From: Candidatus Latescibacterota bacterium
GTDB taxonomy: Bacteria; JAAXHH01; JACQVL01
Length of the DNA stretch: 18,068 bases
Assembly: GCA_016209865.1 (NCBI GenBank)
Contig: JACQVL010000294.1
Span: 1-18,068, forward strand
Direction of reading: 5' to 3'
Position 1 is the first letter of the stretch; each line of letters opens with the position of its first letter. The position numbers and the translations under genes are program-made. The notes below the pieces were generated by a model, which saw nothing but the letters and a program-made list of their open reading frames with translations, made no database searches and was not told where the DNA came from. Below, piece by piece: positions 1-7,200 of the stretch.

Positions 1-65
1 ACCTGAAGCTCCGGGTCGCGTTGTTGGTCGGGAACCGTCTGGGGGGCGAGAGTCGGGACAGACAT
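1..65 (-). CDS. N-terminal fragment of a gene running off the left edge
   Basis: Reading the minus strand from an ATG at 65-63 gives an open frame of 21 codons to the window edge, beginning MSVPTLAPQTVPDQQRD. The product cannot be identified from so few residues. Support comes mainly from the promoter-like sequence 60-100 bases upstream (133-161) that points towards it. There is no convincing Shine-Dalgarno site before the ATG, so the true start could lie elsewhere. Confidence 0.35.
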   Translation of the reverse strand, partial: MSVPTLAPQTVPDQQRDPELQ

Positions 66-132
66 CGCACGCTCGCTTCAACAGGAAGAACACCGGGCAA
101 GACGTAAGATTGTCGATCACGGGTCTATTTTT

Positions 133-161
133 AAATTACGAAAACATGGCTCTCTTGTCAA
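133..161 (-). promoter_or_regulatory. Sigma70-type promoter for the left-edge gene
   Basis: On the minus strand a perfect -35 box TTGACA (161-156) is followed by a 17-base spacer and an AT-rich -10 region beginning TAATTT (138-133). Transcription would start near 126, about 60 bases before the ATG at 65. It lies downstream of the hydrolase gene that ends at 211, so it would start a new transcript. The -35 box and spacing are strong; the -10 matches only three of six consensus bases. Confidence 0.5.
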
Positions 162-210
162 GCGAGTTTTTGCCGGATATCCTGTTGGAAGGACGCCAGA
201 TGGTGCATCC

Positions 211-1365
211 TTACGTCCGGAGAAAGCCGGCCACTTCGTCGATGAACCGACCGAACGCCTCCCGGTACGATTCCCCGATCCGGGAGCTGTTATGCGCGCC
301 GCTGATCGCCGCTTTCGTGGCCTTGTCATGCCGGTCGTACGTGTCGGGGAGCGGGCCGGGGAGCGTGAACGGGAGTTCGTGGATGCCGAGCGCGAAGTGC
401 CGCACGTCGAGCCGGTCTAAATTCCGGACCATCCCCTCCGCGGTGATGACCTCATCCCCGATGTTGGCGATGGCGCGGAGACGGGTCTGAAGCGCCTCGA
501 TCCGCGCCGCAAGGCGAGGACCGTGGAAGAAGACCTCCGTGAGCCACCGTTCAGGCTCCGACGTCAACGCGGCGACGGCCGGGTCGAAGGCGACCTGCTC
601 ATACTGCCTCGTCCGGAAAAACTCGATCATCCGATGATCCGCGTGGGCATCGAGGATGAAGATGCTGGCGGGATGGACGCCGTCGAGGTCGGCGCCGGAG
701 GCGAACAGGATGCACCGGCTGTCGCCAAACCGCCCGCCGGGGTCGGCCAGCATCAGGACGAGAGCCAGGTACCCGCCCGCCGAATAGCCGAGACAATGCG
801 GCCGCGCTCCTGGACGGCATCCTGGATGGCTGCCGGATCGGATGTGATCGCAGAGCGTGAGCACGTCGTAGTACGTCTGGAGTCCGCCACGGAAGAGGCG
901 GTCGGGCGCCTGCGCGAACCGTTCGCTGATTGTGGCGTTGAACGGACTGACCTTGTGGATGTCCGGCGTCCGGCGGCGGAGGTTATACAGCCGGAGCTGG
1001 TTGGAGAACCCCCAGGCGTTCGACCGGCGGTTGATGTGGAACGCCATCGGGAAGATGAGGACGGGCATCTCCGCCAGGCAGGCCAGGTTGTACGCCCAGG
1101 GAACGAGCTTCGCATAACTCCCTTCGTTCAGGCCATGAAAGATGAGCAGGATGTCAGCATACGCCCGCGGGGTCGAGGCGGCCGGCTCGACCATGACGTA
1201 CGTGAACCGCCGGTTTTCCTCGATGTCGCGGTCTTCCGGTCTCAAGAAGCCCGCGTGGCGCGATTCGAACGGGAGCGTGAACACCCGGCATCGACCATCA
1301 TCCATGGGCACGCCCTTACTGATGGCCTGAACGAGCGGTTCGGTGTCGAACACGAGATCGTGCAT
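211..1365 (-). CDS. DUF6051 family alpha/beta hydrolase
   Basis: The 384-residue protein has an alpha/beta-hydrolase layout. HGLNEGS (about 77-83) after a hydrophobic strand is the oxyanion-loop region, and the following PWAYNLA segment matches the DUF6051 pattern as I remember it. The nucleophile elbow is GYSAGG (193-198, Ser195). Asp304 in IGDEVI and His329 in GIHELPF are the likely acid and histidine of the triad. No signal peptide is visible, so it is probably a cytosolic esterase- or peptidase-like enzyme of unknown substrate. The start at 1365 is supported by GAGGGAG a few bases upstream. It diverges from the membrane protein gene at 1488 with 122 bases between them. Family assignment is fairly firm; the function is not known. 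Confidence 0.85.
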   Translation of the reverse strand: MHDLVFDTEPLVQAISKGVPMDDGRCRVFTLPFESRHAGFLRPEDRDIEENRRFTYVMVEPAASTPRAYADILLIFHGLNEGSYAKLVPWAYNLACLAEMPVLIFPMAFHINRRSNAWGFSNQLRLYNLRRRTPDIHKVSPFNATISERFAQAPDRLFRGGLQTYYDVLTLCDHIRSGSHPGCRPGARPHCLGYSAGGYLALVLMLADPGGRFGDSRCILFASGADLDGVHPASIFILDAHADHRMIEFFRTRQYEQVAFDPAVAALTSEPERWLTEVFFHGPRLAARIEALQTRLRAIANIGDEVITAEGMVRNLDRLDVRHFALGIHELPFTLPGPLPDTYDRHDKATKAAISGAHNSSRIGESYREAFGRFIDEVAGFLRT

Positions 1366-1385
1366 TGTCTCCCTCGGTGGTCGGT

Positions 1386-1414
1386 TGTTTATTCATCATC
1401 AAACCATACGACAA
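1386..1414 (-). promoter_or_regulatory. Possible promoter of the DUF6051 hydrolase gene
   Basis: The minus strand has TTGTCG (1414-1409), a 17-base spacer and TAAACA (1391-1386). Transcription would start near 1380, leaving a short leader that carries the GAGGGAG site. Both hexamers are imperfect, so this is a weaker call than the facing plus-strand promoter at 1452-1480. Confidence 0.3.
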
Positions 1415-1451
1415 TTTGCTTCGATGCACAAGCCCTTTGTCTGATTTCCTC

Positions 1452-1480
1452 TTGACGACGTCGGGGAACGGGTGTATAGT
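1452..1480 (+). promoter_or_regulatory. Sigma70-type promoter giving a probable leaderless mRNA
   Basis: TTGACG (1452-1457), a 17-base spacer and TATAGT (1475-1480) match the consensus at five of six positions each. The -10 box ends seven bases before the ATG at 1488, so the A of that ATG is the expected first transcribed base. No Shine-Dalgarno sequence lies between promoter and start codon. Confidence 0.75.
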
Positions 1481-1487
1481 CTATCAC

Positions 1488-3407
1488 ATGACTCTTCGCT
1501 CCCTCGTCATCGGTCTGCTGCTGACCGTGTTTATGAGCGTGTGGATCCCGTATAACTCCTGGATCATCCACTCTTCCCCCCTCGATTTTGAGCACCTGTC
1601 CGCCGGTCTGCTGGTTCCGTACCTGTTCATCGTCATCGTCGTTAACGGCTGTTTACGGCGGGTGGCGCCCCGGCGAGTGCTCACCGCCTCAGAGCTGATC
1701 GTCATCCTCTCGATCGGCCTCGTCGCGTCAGCCATCCCGTCCAACGGCGGGTTCATGGGGTATTTCATCGCCACGATCTCGACGCCATACTACTTTGCCT
1801 CCCCGGAGAACCAGTGGGCTGAGGTGTTCTTTCGGTACTTGCCATCCTGGCTGGTGGGGGACAACACCCACCGGGCGATGCAGTGGTTCTATGAAGGTCT
1901 CCCGACCTGGCGGGCGATTCCCTGGAGAGCGTGGGTGGTGCCTCTGTTCTGGTGGGGGAGCTTCGTCGTCGTCCTGTTCTTCGTCGGCTCCTGTCTGATC
2001 GTCATCCTGCGGAAACAGTGGATCGTGCATGAAAAGTTGGCCTTCCCCCTGGCCCAGGTGCTCCTGCAGCTCGTCGATGACACGCCGACACGGTCGTTCT
2101 GCCCGCCGTTCATGCGCGGCCGGTTGTTCTGGATCGGGTTCGGCGTACCCCTGTTCATCATCGGCTGGAATATCCTCAATTATTTCACGCCCCTCGGCGT
2201 CATCCCCATCGGGGCACAACACGCCACGACATTGCTCATCGGACGGGTCTTCCCGGCGATCACCATCAAATTAAACCTGTACCTGTTCTGCTTTGCCCTG
2301 TTTTCTCCGGTGGATGTATTGCTGAGCATCTGGCTGTTCCATGTGATGGCGGTCCTTGAGACGGGCGGCATGAACGCCATCGGGCTGGTCGAGACCGGGG
2401 GCTCGCCCGATGCGGCGGTGCGGGCCCAGGAGATCGGCGGGCTGATCGTTTTCGTCCTGTGGAGCTTTTGGATGGCGCGCCGGCATCTGCGGGGCGTCTG
2501 GCGGAAAGCGATCGGCCGGGCATCCGATGTGGAGGATGCGGACGAACTCTTCTCCTACCGGGCAGCGGTGTTTGGGATCATCTTTGGGGTGATCTACATC
2601 GCCTGCTGGCTCCACACCGCGGGGATGAGTTATGGGATCATGATCCCCTTCCTGATGCTGTTATTCATCTTCTACATCGGAGTCGCCCGGATCGTCGCGG
2701 AGACGGGGATCGTGGCCCTCGACCTGCCCCTCAACTCCCACGAATTCCTCGTCCGGTTCGTCGGGTCATCACGGATCGATGCCGCGTCCCTGACCACCTT
2801 CGGACTCTCGAACACGTTTGCCCGGAACTGGAAGACGTTTACGATGGTGTCCGTCTCCCATATCGCCAAGATCGGGGAGCGCGTCTGGTCGAACAAACGA
2901 CGGATGTTTTTCGTCATCTGCGCCACGTTCGCCGTCGGGATCGTCATCAGCGCGGTGTTCACGATCTACGCCGGGTACAAGACCGTCGGGGCCTATCATT
3001 TCGGACAGTTCGCGTTCGGGACTGGTAATATCTATTTCTTCGAAAGCGTGAAGACCTGGATCAACAACCCGACGACACTCTCTCGGTTGGAGTCGATCTG
3101 GTTTGTGTTAGGCGGGGTCGTGATGTCAGGACTGATCGTCTTGCGCTACCAATTCCCCGGCTGGCCGCTGCATCCGGTCGGGTTTACGATCGCGCGGGGG
3201 GTGGCCGTCGACAACGCGGTCTTTACGGTGTTCTTAGCGTGGCTGGTCAAAGCGGTGGTACTCCGGCTGGGCGGGATCGGGCTGTACCGCCGGACACAGC
3301 CGTTCTTCCTCGGCCTGCTCGTCGGGTTTGCGACCGGTCTGGCGGTCGCCAGTCTGGTCGACATCCTCTGGTTCCCCGGCCAGGGACACCCGATCCATGG
3401 GTGGTGA
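1488..3407 (+). CDS. DUF6785/DUF6784 polytopic membrane protein
   Basis: This is a 639-residue protein with about 14 hydrophobic segments, probably a transporter in the inner membrane. The N-terminal half matches the DUF6785 pattern I know: an ASELIVILSIGL helix, LPSWLVGD (118-125), FYEG (134-137), IPW..W (144-149) and HEKLAFPLAQ (181-190). A conserved-looking ARIVAETGI follows at 400-408. The C-terminal part has GWPLHPVGF (558-566), typical of DUF6784. The fold has been likened to oligopeptide (OPT) transporters, but no substrate is established. I chose the ATG at 1488 because the frame upstream is low-quality sequence and a near-consensus promoter ends only seven bases before it, implying leaderless translation. 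A second membrane protein gene follows 58 bases downstream, after a palindrome. Confidence 0.85.
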   Translation: MTLRSLVIGLLLTVFMSVWIPYNSWIIHSSPLDFEHLSAGLLVPYLFIVIVVNGCLRRVAPRRVLTASELIVILSIGLVASAIPSNGGFMGYFIATISTPYYFASPENQWAEVFFRYLPSWLVGDNTHRAMQWFYEGLPTWRAIPWRAWVVPLFWWGSFVVVLFFVGSCLIVILRKQWIVHEKLAFPLAQVLLQLVDDTPTRSFCPPFMRGRLFWIGFGVPLFIIGWNILNYFTPLGVIPIGAQHATTLLIGRVFPAITIKLNLYLFCFALFSPVDVLLSIWLFHVMAVLETGGMNAIGLVETGGSPDAAVRAQEIGGLIVFVLWSFWMARRHLRGVWRKAIGRASDVEDADELFSYRAAVFGIIFGVIYIACWLHTAGMSYGIMIPFLMLLFIFYIGVARIVAETGIVALDLPLNSHEFLVRFVGSSRIDAASLTTFGLSNTFARNWKTFTMVSVSHIAKIGERVWSNKRRMFFVICATFAVGIVISAVFTIYAGYKTVGAYHFGQFAFGTGNIYFFESVKTWINNPTTLSRLESIWFVLGGVVMSGLIVLRYQFPGWPLHPVGFTIARGVAVDNAVFTVFLAWLVKAVVLRLGGIGLYRRTQPFFLGLLVGFATGLAVASLVDILWFPGQGHPIHGW

Positions 3408-3413
3408 AGGGCA

Positions 3414-3441
3414 GTAGGGGCGCAGAATTCTGCGCCCCTAC
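3414..3441. repeat. Perfect 28-bp palindrome between two membrane protein genes
   Basis: Every base from 3414 (GTAGGGGCGCAGAA) pairs with its mirror in the second half (TTCTGCGCCCCTAC), with the centre in an EcoRI-like GAATTC. It starts six bases after the stop at 3407 and ends 14 bases before the Shine-Dalgarno site of the next gene. It is followed by AAAACCCC rather than a T-run, so it does not look like an intrinsic terminator for the plus strand. It resembles the dispersed GTAGGGGCG-type palindromes found between genes in many environmental genomes. Confidence 0.8.
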
Positions 3442-3465
3442 AAAACCCCTTCAACAGGAGGTCCT

Positions 3466-4311
3466 ATGCACCACACCTTCGGACTCGCGTACCTCTTCTT
3501 CAGCCAATTCGCCGTCGGGGGGACGTACGCCCTGTTGTTCAGTCCACCGGAGAAGACGGTCGGGACGGGGTATTACCAGATGAACGCCGGCCTCTACCTG
3601 GTGATGGGGGTGATCGGGATGTCTCTGGCGGTACCGAACGGGACGAGCGACCTGGTCGCGGCGTTCGCGTTCGATTCGTGGCAAGATCGGAGTCTGGCGA
3701 GTTTCGCCATCACGCTGGTCTGCTTGTTCATCTATAACATCCCGCTCTGGATGGGAGGACCGAGTACCCACCGGTCAGGCCCCCTGATCCTGTCTGCGGT
3801 AACGGGCACCCTGAGCCTGATCGCCGCCGGGCTGAGCTATCGGGCACCCGGCTCGTCCCCCTGGATCGGGGTGTTGCTGCCCTTCAACTTCGTAATCGCT
3901 GCCCTGTCCCTGGGGACAGTCCTGACCGGGATGCTGCTCGGTCACTGGTACCTCGTGCGCCCCAGGATGGCCATCACCGCGTTCCGCCGGTTTGTGGCGG
4001 TGCTCGGCTTCTCGCTCCTGGCCCAGGCGGCCGTGCTCGGCACCGGCCTGCTCGCGTCCTATTACGGCGGCCATCCGGATGTGATCATCCCGCTCGTCAC
4101 CCGGTTCACGTTCCAGGCGATCTGTTTCTGGAGCCGGATCGGGATTGGGATCGTGGGGACGATCGTCCTGGCGGGTCTGACCTGGCACATCCTGAAGACG
4201 CCGACTGCGACCCAGCCAGCGACCGGGGTGCTGTATGTGGCCGTCGTCTGGGTGTTGATCGGGGAGTTAGCGGGACGATTCCTCTTGCTGGCGACCCAGC
4301 TTCCCTTGTGA
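3466..4311 (+). CDS. Conserved multi-pass membrane protein with GHWYLVRP motif
   Basis: The 281-residue protein has about eight hydrophobic helices and little soluble sequence. The most distinctive motif is GHWYLVRPRM (159-168) at the end of the fifth helix. Other polar residues inside or next to helices are Gln14, His160, Arg224 and Glu267. I do not recognise a named family. The helix count and buried histidine would fit a small respiratory or quinone-linked membrane subunit, but that is only a guess. The ATG at 3466 has a near-perfect AGGAGGT at 3456-3462. It is probably co-transcribed with the DUF6785 gene upstream. Its last 45 bases overlap the end of the convergent zinc-ribbon gene on the other strand. 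Confidence 0.75.
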   Translation: MHHTFGLAYLFFSQFAVGGTYALLFSPPEKTVGTGYYQMNAGLYLVMGVIGMSLAVPNGTSDLVAAFAFDSWQDRSLASFAITLVCLFIYNIPLWMGGPSTHRSGPLILSAVTGTLSLIAAGLSYRAPGSSPWIGVLLPFNFVIAALSLGTVLTGMLLGHWYLVRPRMAITAFRRFVAVLGFSLLAQAAVLGTGLLASYYGGHPDVIIPLVTRFTFQAICFWSRIGIGIVGTIVLAGLTWHILKTPTATQPATGVLYVAVVWVLIGELAGRFLLLATQLPL

Positions 4312-4767
4312 CCGCAGGGCTTTTCCGATCTGCTCGTACTTTTCCGCTAACGCCAGCTCATACGCCTCGTGCGCCGGGTTCTTCGCCGTCTTGCGGTATT
4401 CCGCCTGGCAGACGTAGCAGATCGTCATCGAGGGCAGCGTCCAGTACAGCAAAAAGTCCACGACAACCGCGCCGAACAACACCCCGAACGACCACACCAC
4501 CTGATCCCGCCCGTACAGCCAGAAGCTCACGATCCCGGCGACCGCCACGATCGCCAGGCCGAGATTCCGGTTAAAATCCCGCTGGACGTACAGCTTGTCC
4601 TCCCGGCACAGCGCGCACCTCTCGACCACGCCGGTCTGGAGGAGGGAGTCCGAGACATCGAGGGAGACTGCCGTCCCGCAGTGCGGACAGGCCGTCTGCC
4701 GGCTGGCTTCACTTCCCTTAGCCTGGTTTGTTCCCTGACAGGATGGACATCGAAAACGGATCGTCAT
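4267..4767 (-). CDS. Membrane-anchored zinc-ribbon protein
   Basis: This 166-residue protein has four CxxC pairs. Cys7/Cys10 and Cys27/Cys30 form a first ribbon near the N terminus. Cys51/Cys54 and Cys117/Cys120 lie on either side of two membrane helices (about 70-86 and 92-109). If the helices form a hairpin, the last two pairs can meet on the cytoplasmic side to make a second zinc site. The segment KLYVQRDFNRNLGLAIV resembles uncharacterised zinc-ribbon proteins I have seen in several phyla; no function is established. The C-terminal 45 residues are charged and probably helical. A GGAGGG sits just upstream of the ATG at 4767. It is the last gene of the minus-strand group, separated from the PLP enzyme gene by a repeat-filled gap. 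Confidence 0.7.
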   Translation of the reverse strand: MTIRFRCPSCQGTNQAKGSEASRQTACPHCGTAVSLDVSDSLLQTGVVERCALCREDKLYVQRDFNRNLGLAIVAVAGIVSFWLYGRDQVVWSFGVLFGAVVVDFLLYWTLPSMTICYVCQAEYRKTAKNPAHEAYELALAEKYEQIGKALRSQGKLGRQQEESSR

Positions 4768-4809
4768 TGACCCTCCTACCCCCCAGACTCCCTACCCTAC
4801 CGGGCAGGT

Positions 4810-4902
4810 GGGCAATGGGCAGTGGGCAGTCGAAGCCATTCCCCCGTCCACTGCCTACTGCCCGGTGGGGCCGGGGGGCTGTGCGGGGACTGCCTACTGC
4901 CC
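4810..4902. repeat. Heptamer repeats with inverted arms, between PLP-enzyme and zinc-ribbon genes
   Basis: Three direct heptamers GGGCAAT, GGGCAGT, GGGCAGT occupy 4810-4830. Their reverse complement occurs twice as the pair ACTGCCT ACTGCCC, at 4850-4863 and 4889-4902. The 4817-4830 arm can pair with either downstream copy over 14 bases with one G-U wobble in the plus-strand RNA (an A-C mismatch in the minus-strand RNA), so two alternative hairpins are possible. The block lies between the stop at 4930 and the start at 4767 of two minus-strand genes. Confidence 0.75.
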
Positions 4903-4929
4903 AGGAGAGGGGCCGGGGGTTAGGACTCG

Positions 4930-6018
4930 TCACCGCACCTTGCCCCGCGCGGCGACCGGCCAGACCGTCTCCAGCCGCCCGTTGCGCACCCCGTAGAGCC
5001 GGTCGTGAAGGTTGATCGTCGTGCAGACGTGGCTGGGCAGGATGTGGATCTTGTCGCCGGGACGCAGGCTCACGCTCGCGCCGTCGAGCCGAAGCTTCCC
5101 GTGTTCCTCGGACTGGCCGATGAGCGTCGCCCCGGCGATGTCCCGCACCGACGGGAGGCCGAATTCATTCGTCATCGTCTTCAGCCCGGCGTCCACGATG
5201 GCCAACTCGTCGCCCGGCCGGCTGACGACCGTGGCGTAGACGGTCAGGGCGCAGTCGAACTCCGGGATGATCTTATGGTACGTCGCGTCCATGAACAGGT
5301 ACGACCCGGCCTGGACTTCCGTCACCCCGGGAAACGTCCCGGTGATGTTGTACGTGCCGGTCCCGCCCCCGCTCACGATGTCGACCGGCAAGCCCGCCTG
5401 GGTGACGTACGCCGCCGCCTCGGTCAGGAGTGTCATCGACTTCCGGCATTCCCGTTCCCGCACCGCCTGGTCGGGGTTGGCGATGATATGGCCTTCGTAG
5501 CCCATCAGGCCGGCGAACCGGACGCCCGGCAGCCGGTCGATCAACCGGGCCAGCTCCAGGGTCGGCTCCCCTGGCTCGACCCCGCAGCGGTTCATCCCGA
5601 CGTTGACCTCGATGAGCATTCCGACCGTCGCCCCGACCGTCTGCGCCGCCGCTGCGATCTCACGGACGTTGTCCGGGTTGTCGACCGCCACGAGGATGTC
5701 CGCATGGCGGGCGAGGGCGACCAGCCGGTCGATTTTCGTCCGGCCGACGACCTGGTTGGCGACGAGGAGATCGCGGATGCCGCTGGCCGCCATCACCTCC
5801 GCTTCACCCAGCTTGGCGCAGGTCACCCCTTTCGCCCCCGCCGCGATCTGCTTGTGGGCGAGCGCGGGCGTCTTATGCGTCTTCGTGTGGGGACGCAGGG
5901 TCGCCCTCACCCCCGCGAAGAAGTCTGCCATCCGGGCGATGTTCCCTTCCATCAGGTCGAGATCGATGACGAGCGCGGGGGTATCGATATCTTCGAGCAG
6001 GATGCCGGGGGTTTCCAT
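4930..6018 (-). CDS. D-serine dehydratase / D-threonine aldolase-like PLP enzyme
   Basis: This 362-residue protein is a fold-type III PLP enzyme of the alanine-racemase-like superfamily. It opens with DTPALVIDLDLMEGNI (12-27), followed by LRPHTKTHKT (41-50); Lys46 is the expected PLP lysine. SGGGTGTYN (216-224) should bind the cofactor phosphate. Near the C terminus PSHVCTT carries His330 and Cys332, matching the zinc-binding His and Cys of eukaryotic-type D-serine dehydratase; D-threonine aldolases have His and Asp there. It may therefore act on D-serine, D-threonine or a beta-hydroxy D-amino acid. The start at 6018 has AGGA upstream. The gene follows the Gfo/Idh oxidoreductase by 28 bases and is probably in the same operon. 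Confidence 0.85.
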   Translation of the reverse strand: METPGILLEDIDTPALVIDLDLMEGNIARMADFFAGVRATLRPHTKTHKTPALAHKQIAAGAKGVTCAKLGEAEVMAASGIRDLLVANQVVGRTKIDRLVALARHADILVAVDNPDNVREIAAAAQTVGATVGMLIEVNVGMNRCGVEPGEPTLELARLIDRLPGVRFAGLMGYEGHIIANPDQAVRERECRKSMTLLTEAAAYVTQAGLPVDIVSGGGTGTYNITGTFPGVTEVQAGSYLFMDATYHKIIPEFDCALTVYATVVSRPGDELAIVDAGLKTMTNEFGLPSVRDIAGATLIGQSEEHGKLRLDGASVSLRPGDKIHILPSHVCTTINLHDRLYGVRNGRLETVWPVAARGKVR

Positions 6019-6046
6019 AGATGATCCTTTGTGTGGAGGTGAGGCC

Positions 6047-7048
6047 TTATCTGACCGTCACGACCTGCCCCGTTTCTGCCGACTTGCGTGCCGCTAAGAC
6101 GAGCTGCAGGGATCGCGCCCCTTCGGAGATGGGGGTACGCGTCCGGCCGCCGGTCCGGATGGCGGTGAGCAGGTCGCGCGTCTCCGCCAGGAAAAGGTCC
6201 TTCTGCGAGGCGATGGTCGTCGTGCGGAGCCAGGACAGGTTCGTGTGGTGCAGAGTCGCGTTATTCGAGTCGGTAAACGAGACCGTCAGATGGTCGGTCA
6301 CCAACTCGGCCTGGCTGATCCACTGGCCAGGGATTGCCCCATTCGTGGCGGAGATCGTGGCGATCGCCCCGTTGGCGAACGTCACGACCGTGCCGCTGAC
6401 GTCTTCTGCCGTGTACCCGTCGACGTCCTGGTGGAACTGGTTTCGCATCCGGCTGAAGACCGTCGCCGGTTCTCCTAAGAGATACCGGGCCAGGTCGAAG
6501 GTATGGATGATCTGCTCCACGATCTGGCCGCCGCTCTTCGCCCGGTCGCGCCACCAGGGGCTGTGGAGGGAATTGCACAGATACCGGCCGATGAACAGTC
6601 CCGGCGGGCCTGCCGCGCCGCTCTGGAGCATCTCGGCGACCGTTTCCACGGCTTCCCCGAACCGGAACATGAACCCGACCTGCGACTTGACCCCGGCCGT
6701 TTCGACCGCCCGGAGCATCCGGTTGGCGGTGTCGGTGTCGAGCGCGATCGGTTTTTCGATGAGGAGATGGACACCGTGCGCGGCGGCGAGGTCGACTTCA
6801 TCCGCGTGGGCAAACGGCGGCAGGCAGATGAAGACGAGGTCGAGCGGGACCTCCTCGAACATCCGCCGGTAGTCGAGGTACACGCGGGCAGACCCGTTCG
6901 CGTACTTCTGGGAGAACCCGTCCGCCCGTTCCTGGATCGCATCGCAGCAGGCGACGAGCCGGAGGTCGTCCGTGAGCTGGGTGATGGTCGTAGCGTGCCG
7001 GTTGGCGATCCCTCCGCAGCCGATGATCGCAGTCCGGAATGGGGTCAT
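6047..7048 (-). CDS. Gfo/Idh/MocA family oxidoreductase
   Basis: The protein has 333 residues. The N-terminal Rossmann fold starts at AIIGCGGIANRH (7-18), the nucleotide-binding glycine motif. The family EKP motif is at 98-100 and QVGFMFRF follows at 123-130. GGQIVEQIIHTFDLARYLLG (173-192) contains the usual catalytic His182 and Asp185. These enzymes oxidise or reduce sugars, cyclitols and related compounds with NAD(P); the substrate here is unknown. An in-frame frame extends upstream to 7132, but I use the ATG at 7048 because it has AGGAG six bases before it and the Rossmann strand begins directly after. It leads a probable operon with the PLP enzyme gene. Confidence 0.88.
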   Translation of the reverse strand: MTPFRTAIIGCGGIANRHATTITQLTDDLRLVACCDAIQERADGFSQKYANGSARVYLDYRRMFEEVPLDLVFICLPPFAHADEVDLAAAHGVHLLIEKPIALDTDTANRMLRAVETAGVKSQVGFMFRFGEAVETVAEMLQSGAAGPPGLFIGRYLCNSLHSPWWRDRAKSGGQIVEQIIHTFDLARYLLGEPATVFSRMRNQFHQDVDGYTAEDVSGTVVTFANGAIATISATNGAIPGQWISQAELVTDHLTVSFTDSNNATLHHTNLSWLRTTTIASQKDLFLAETRDLLTAIRTGGRTRTPISEGARSLQLVLAARKSAETGQVVTVR

Positions 7049-7078
7049 GAGGGCTCCTTGGGTGAGAAGATTATTCGC

Positions 7079-7108
7079 TTGCCTCATTCCTATCGTCCCG
7101 TGTATATT
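7079..7108 (+). promoter_or_regulatory. Promoter of murT-gatD
   Basis: TTGCCT (7079-7084), an 18-base spacer and TATATT (7103-7108) point to murT. Transcription would begin near 7115-7117, close to an ATG at 7117 that is in frame with murT. The -10 region is shared with an oppositely directed promoter at 7104-7132. Confidence 0.55.
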
Positions 7109-7132
7109 ATGACTTTGTGCTCGATGACGCAA
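7104..7132 (-). promoter_or_regulatory. Promoter of the Gfo/Idh-PLP enzyme operon
   Basis: On the minus strand TTGCGT (7132-7127), a 17-base spacer and TAATAT (7109-7104) lead to a start near 7097, about 50 bases before the ATG at 7048. Its -10 box overlaps the -10 box of the plus-strand murT promoter, so both polymerases would need the same few base pairs. Confidence 0.55.
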
Positions 7133-7200
7133 GTGTATTTCATGCTGAGCGGAGACAGCCTGATTCCTTCCCGTTCGACGCGGAGGACGTCCGGAGAAGC

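Noticed and set aside
523-1455. 310-codon open frame on the plus strand opposite the DUF6051 gene
   Set aside because: It is antisense to a protein with clear hydrolase motifs, and its translation is rich in arginine, valine and glutamate repeats typical of reversed high-GC coding DNA.
3414-3441. Palindrome considered as an intrinsic terminator
   Set aside because: No T-run follows it on the plus strand, and a strong Shine-Dalgarno site for the next gene comes directly after.
5005-6024. 339-codon open frame on the plus strand opposite the PLP enzyme
   Set aside because: The minus strand encodes a convincing full-length enzyme with catalytic residues; the plus-strand product has no recognisable domain and is Arg/Asp/Val-rich.
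6021-6872. 283-codon open frame opposite the Gfo/Idh gene
   Set aside because: It shadows a protein with intact Rossmann and catalytic motifs and has no domain of its own.
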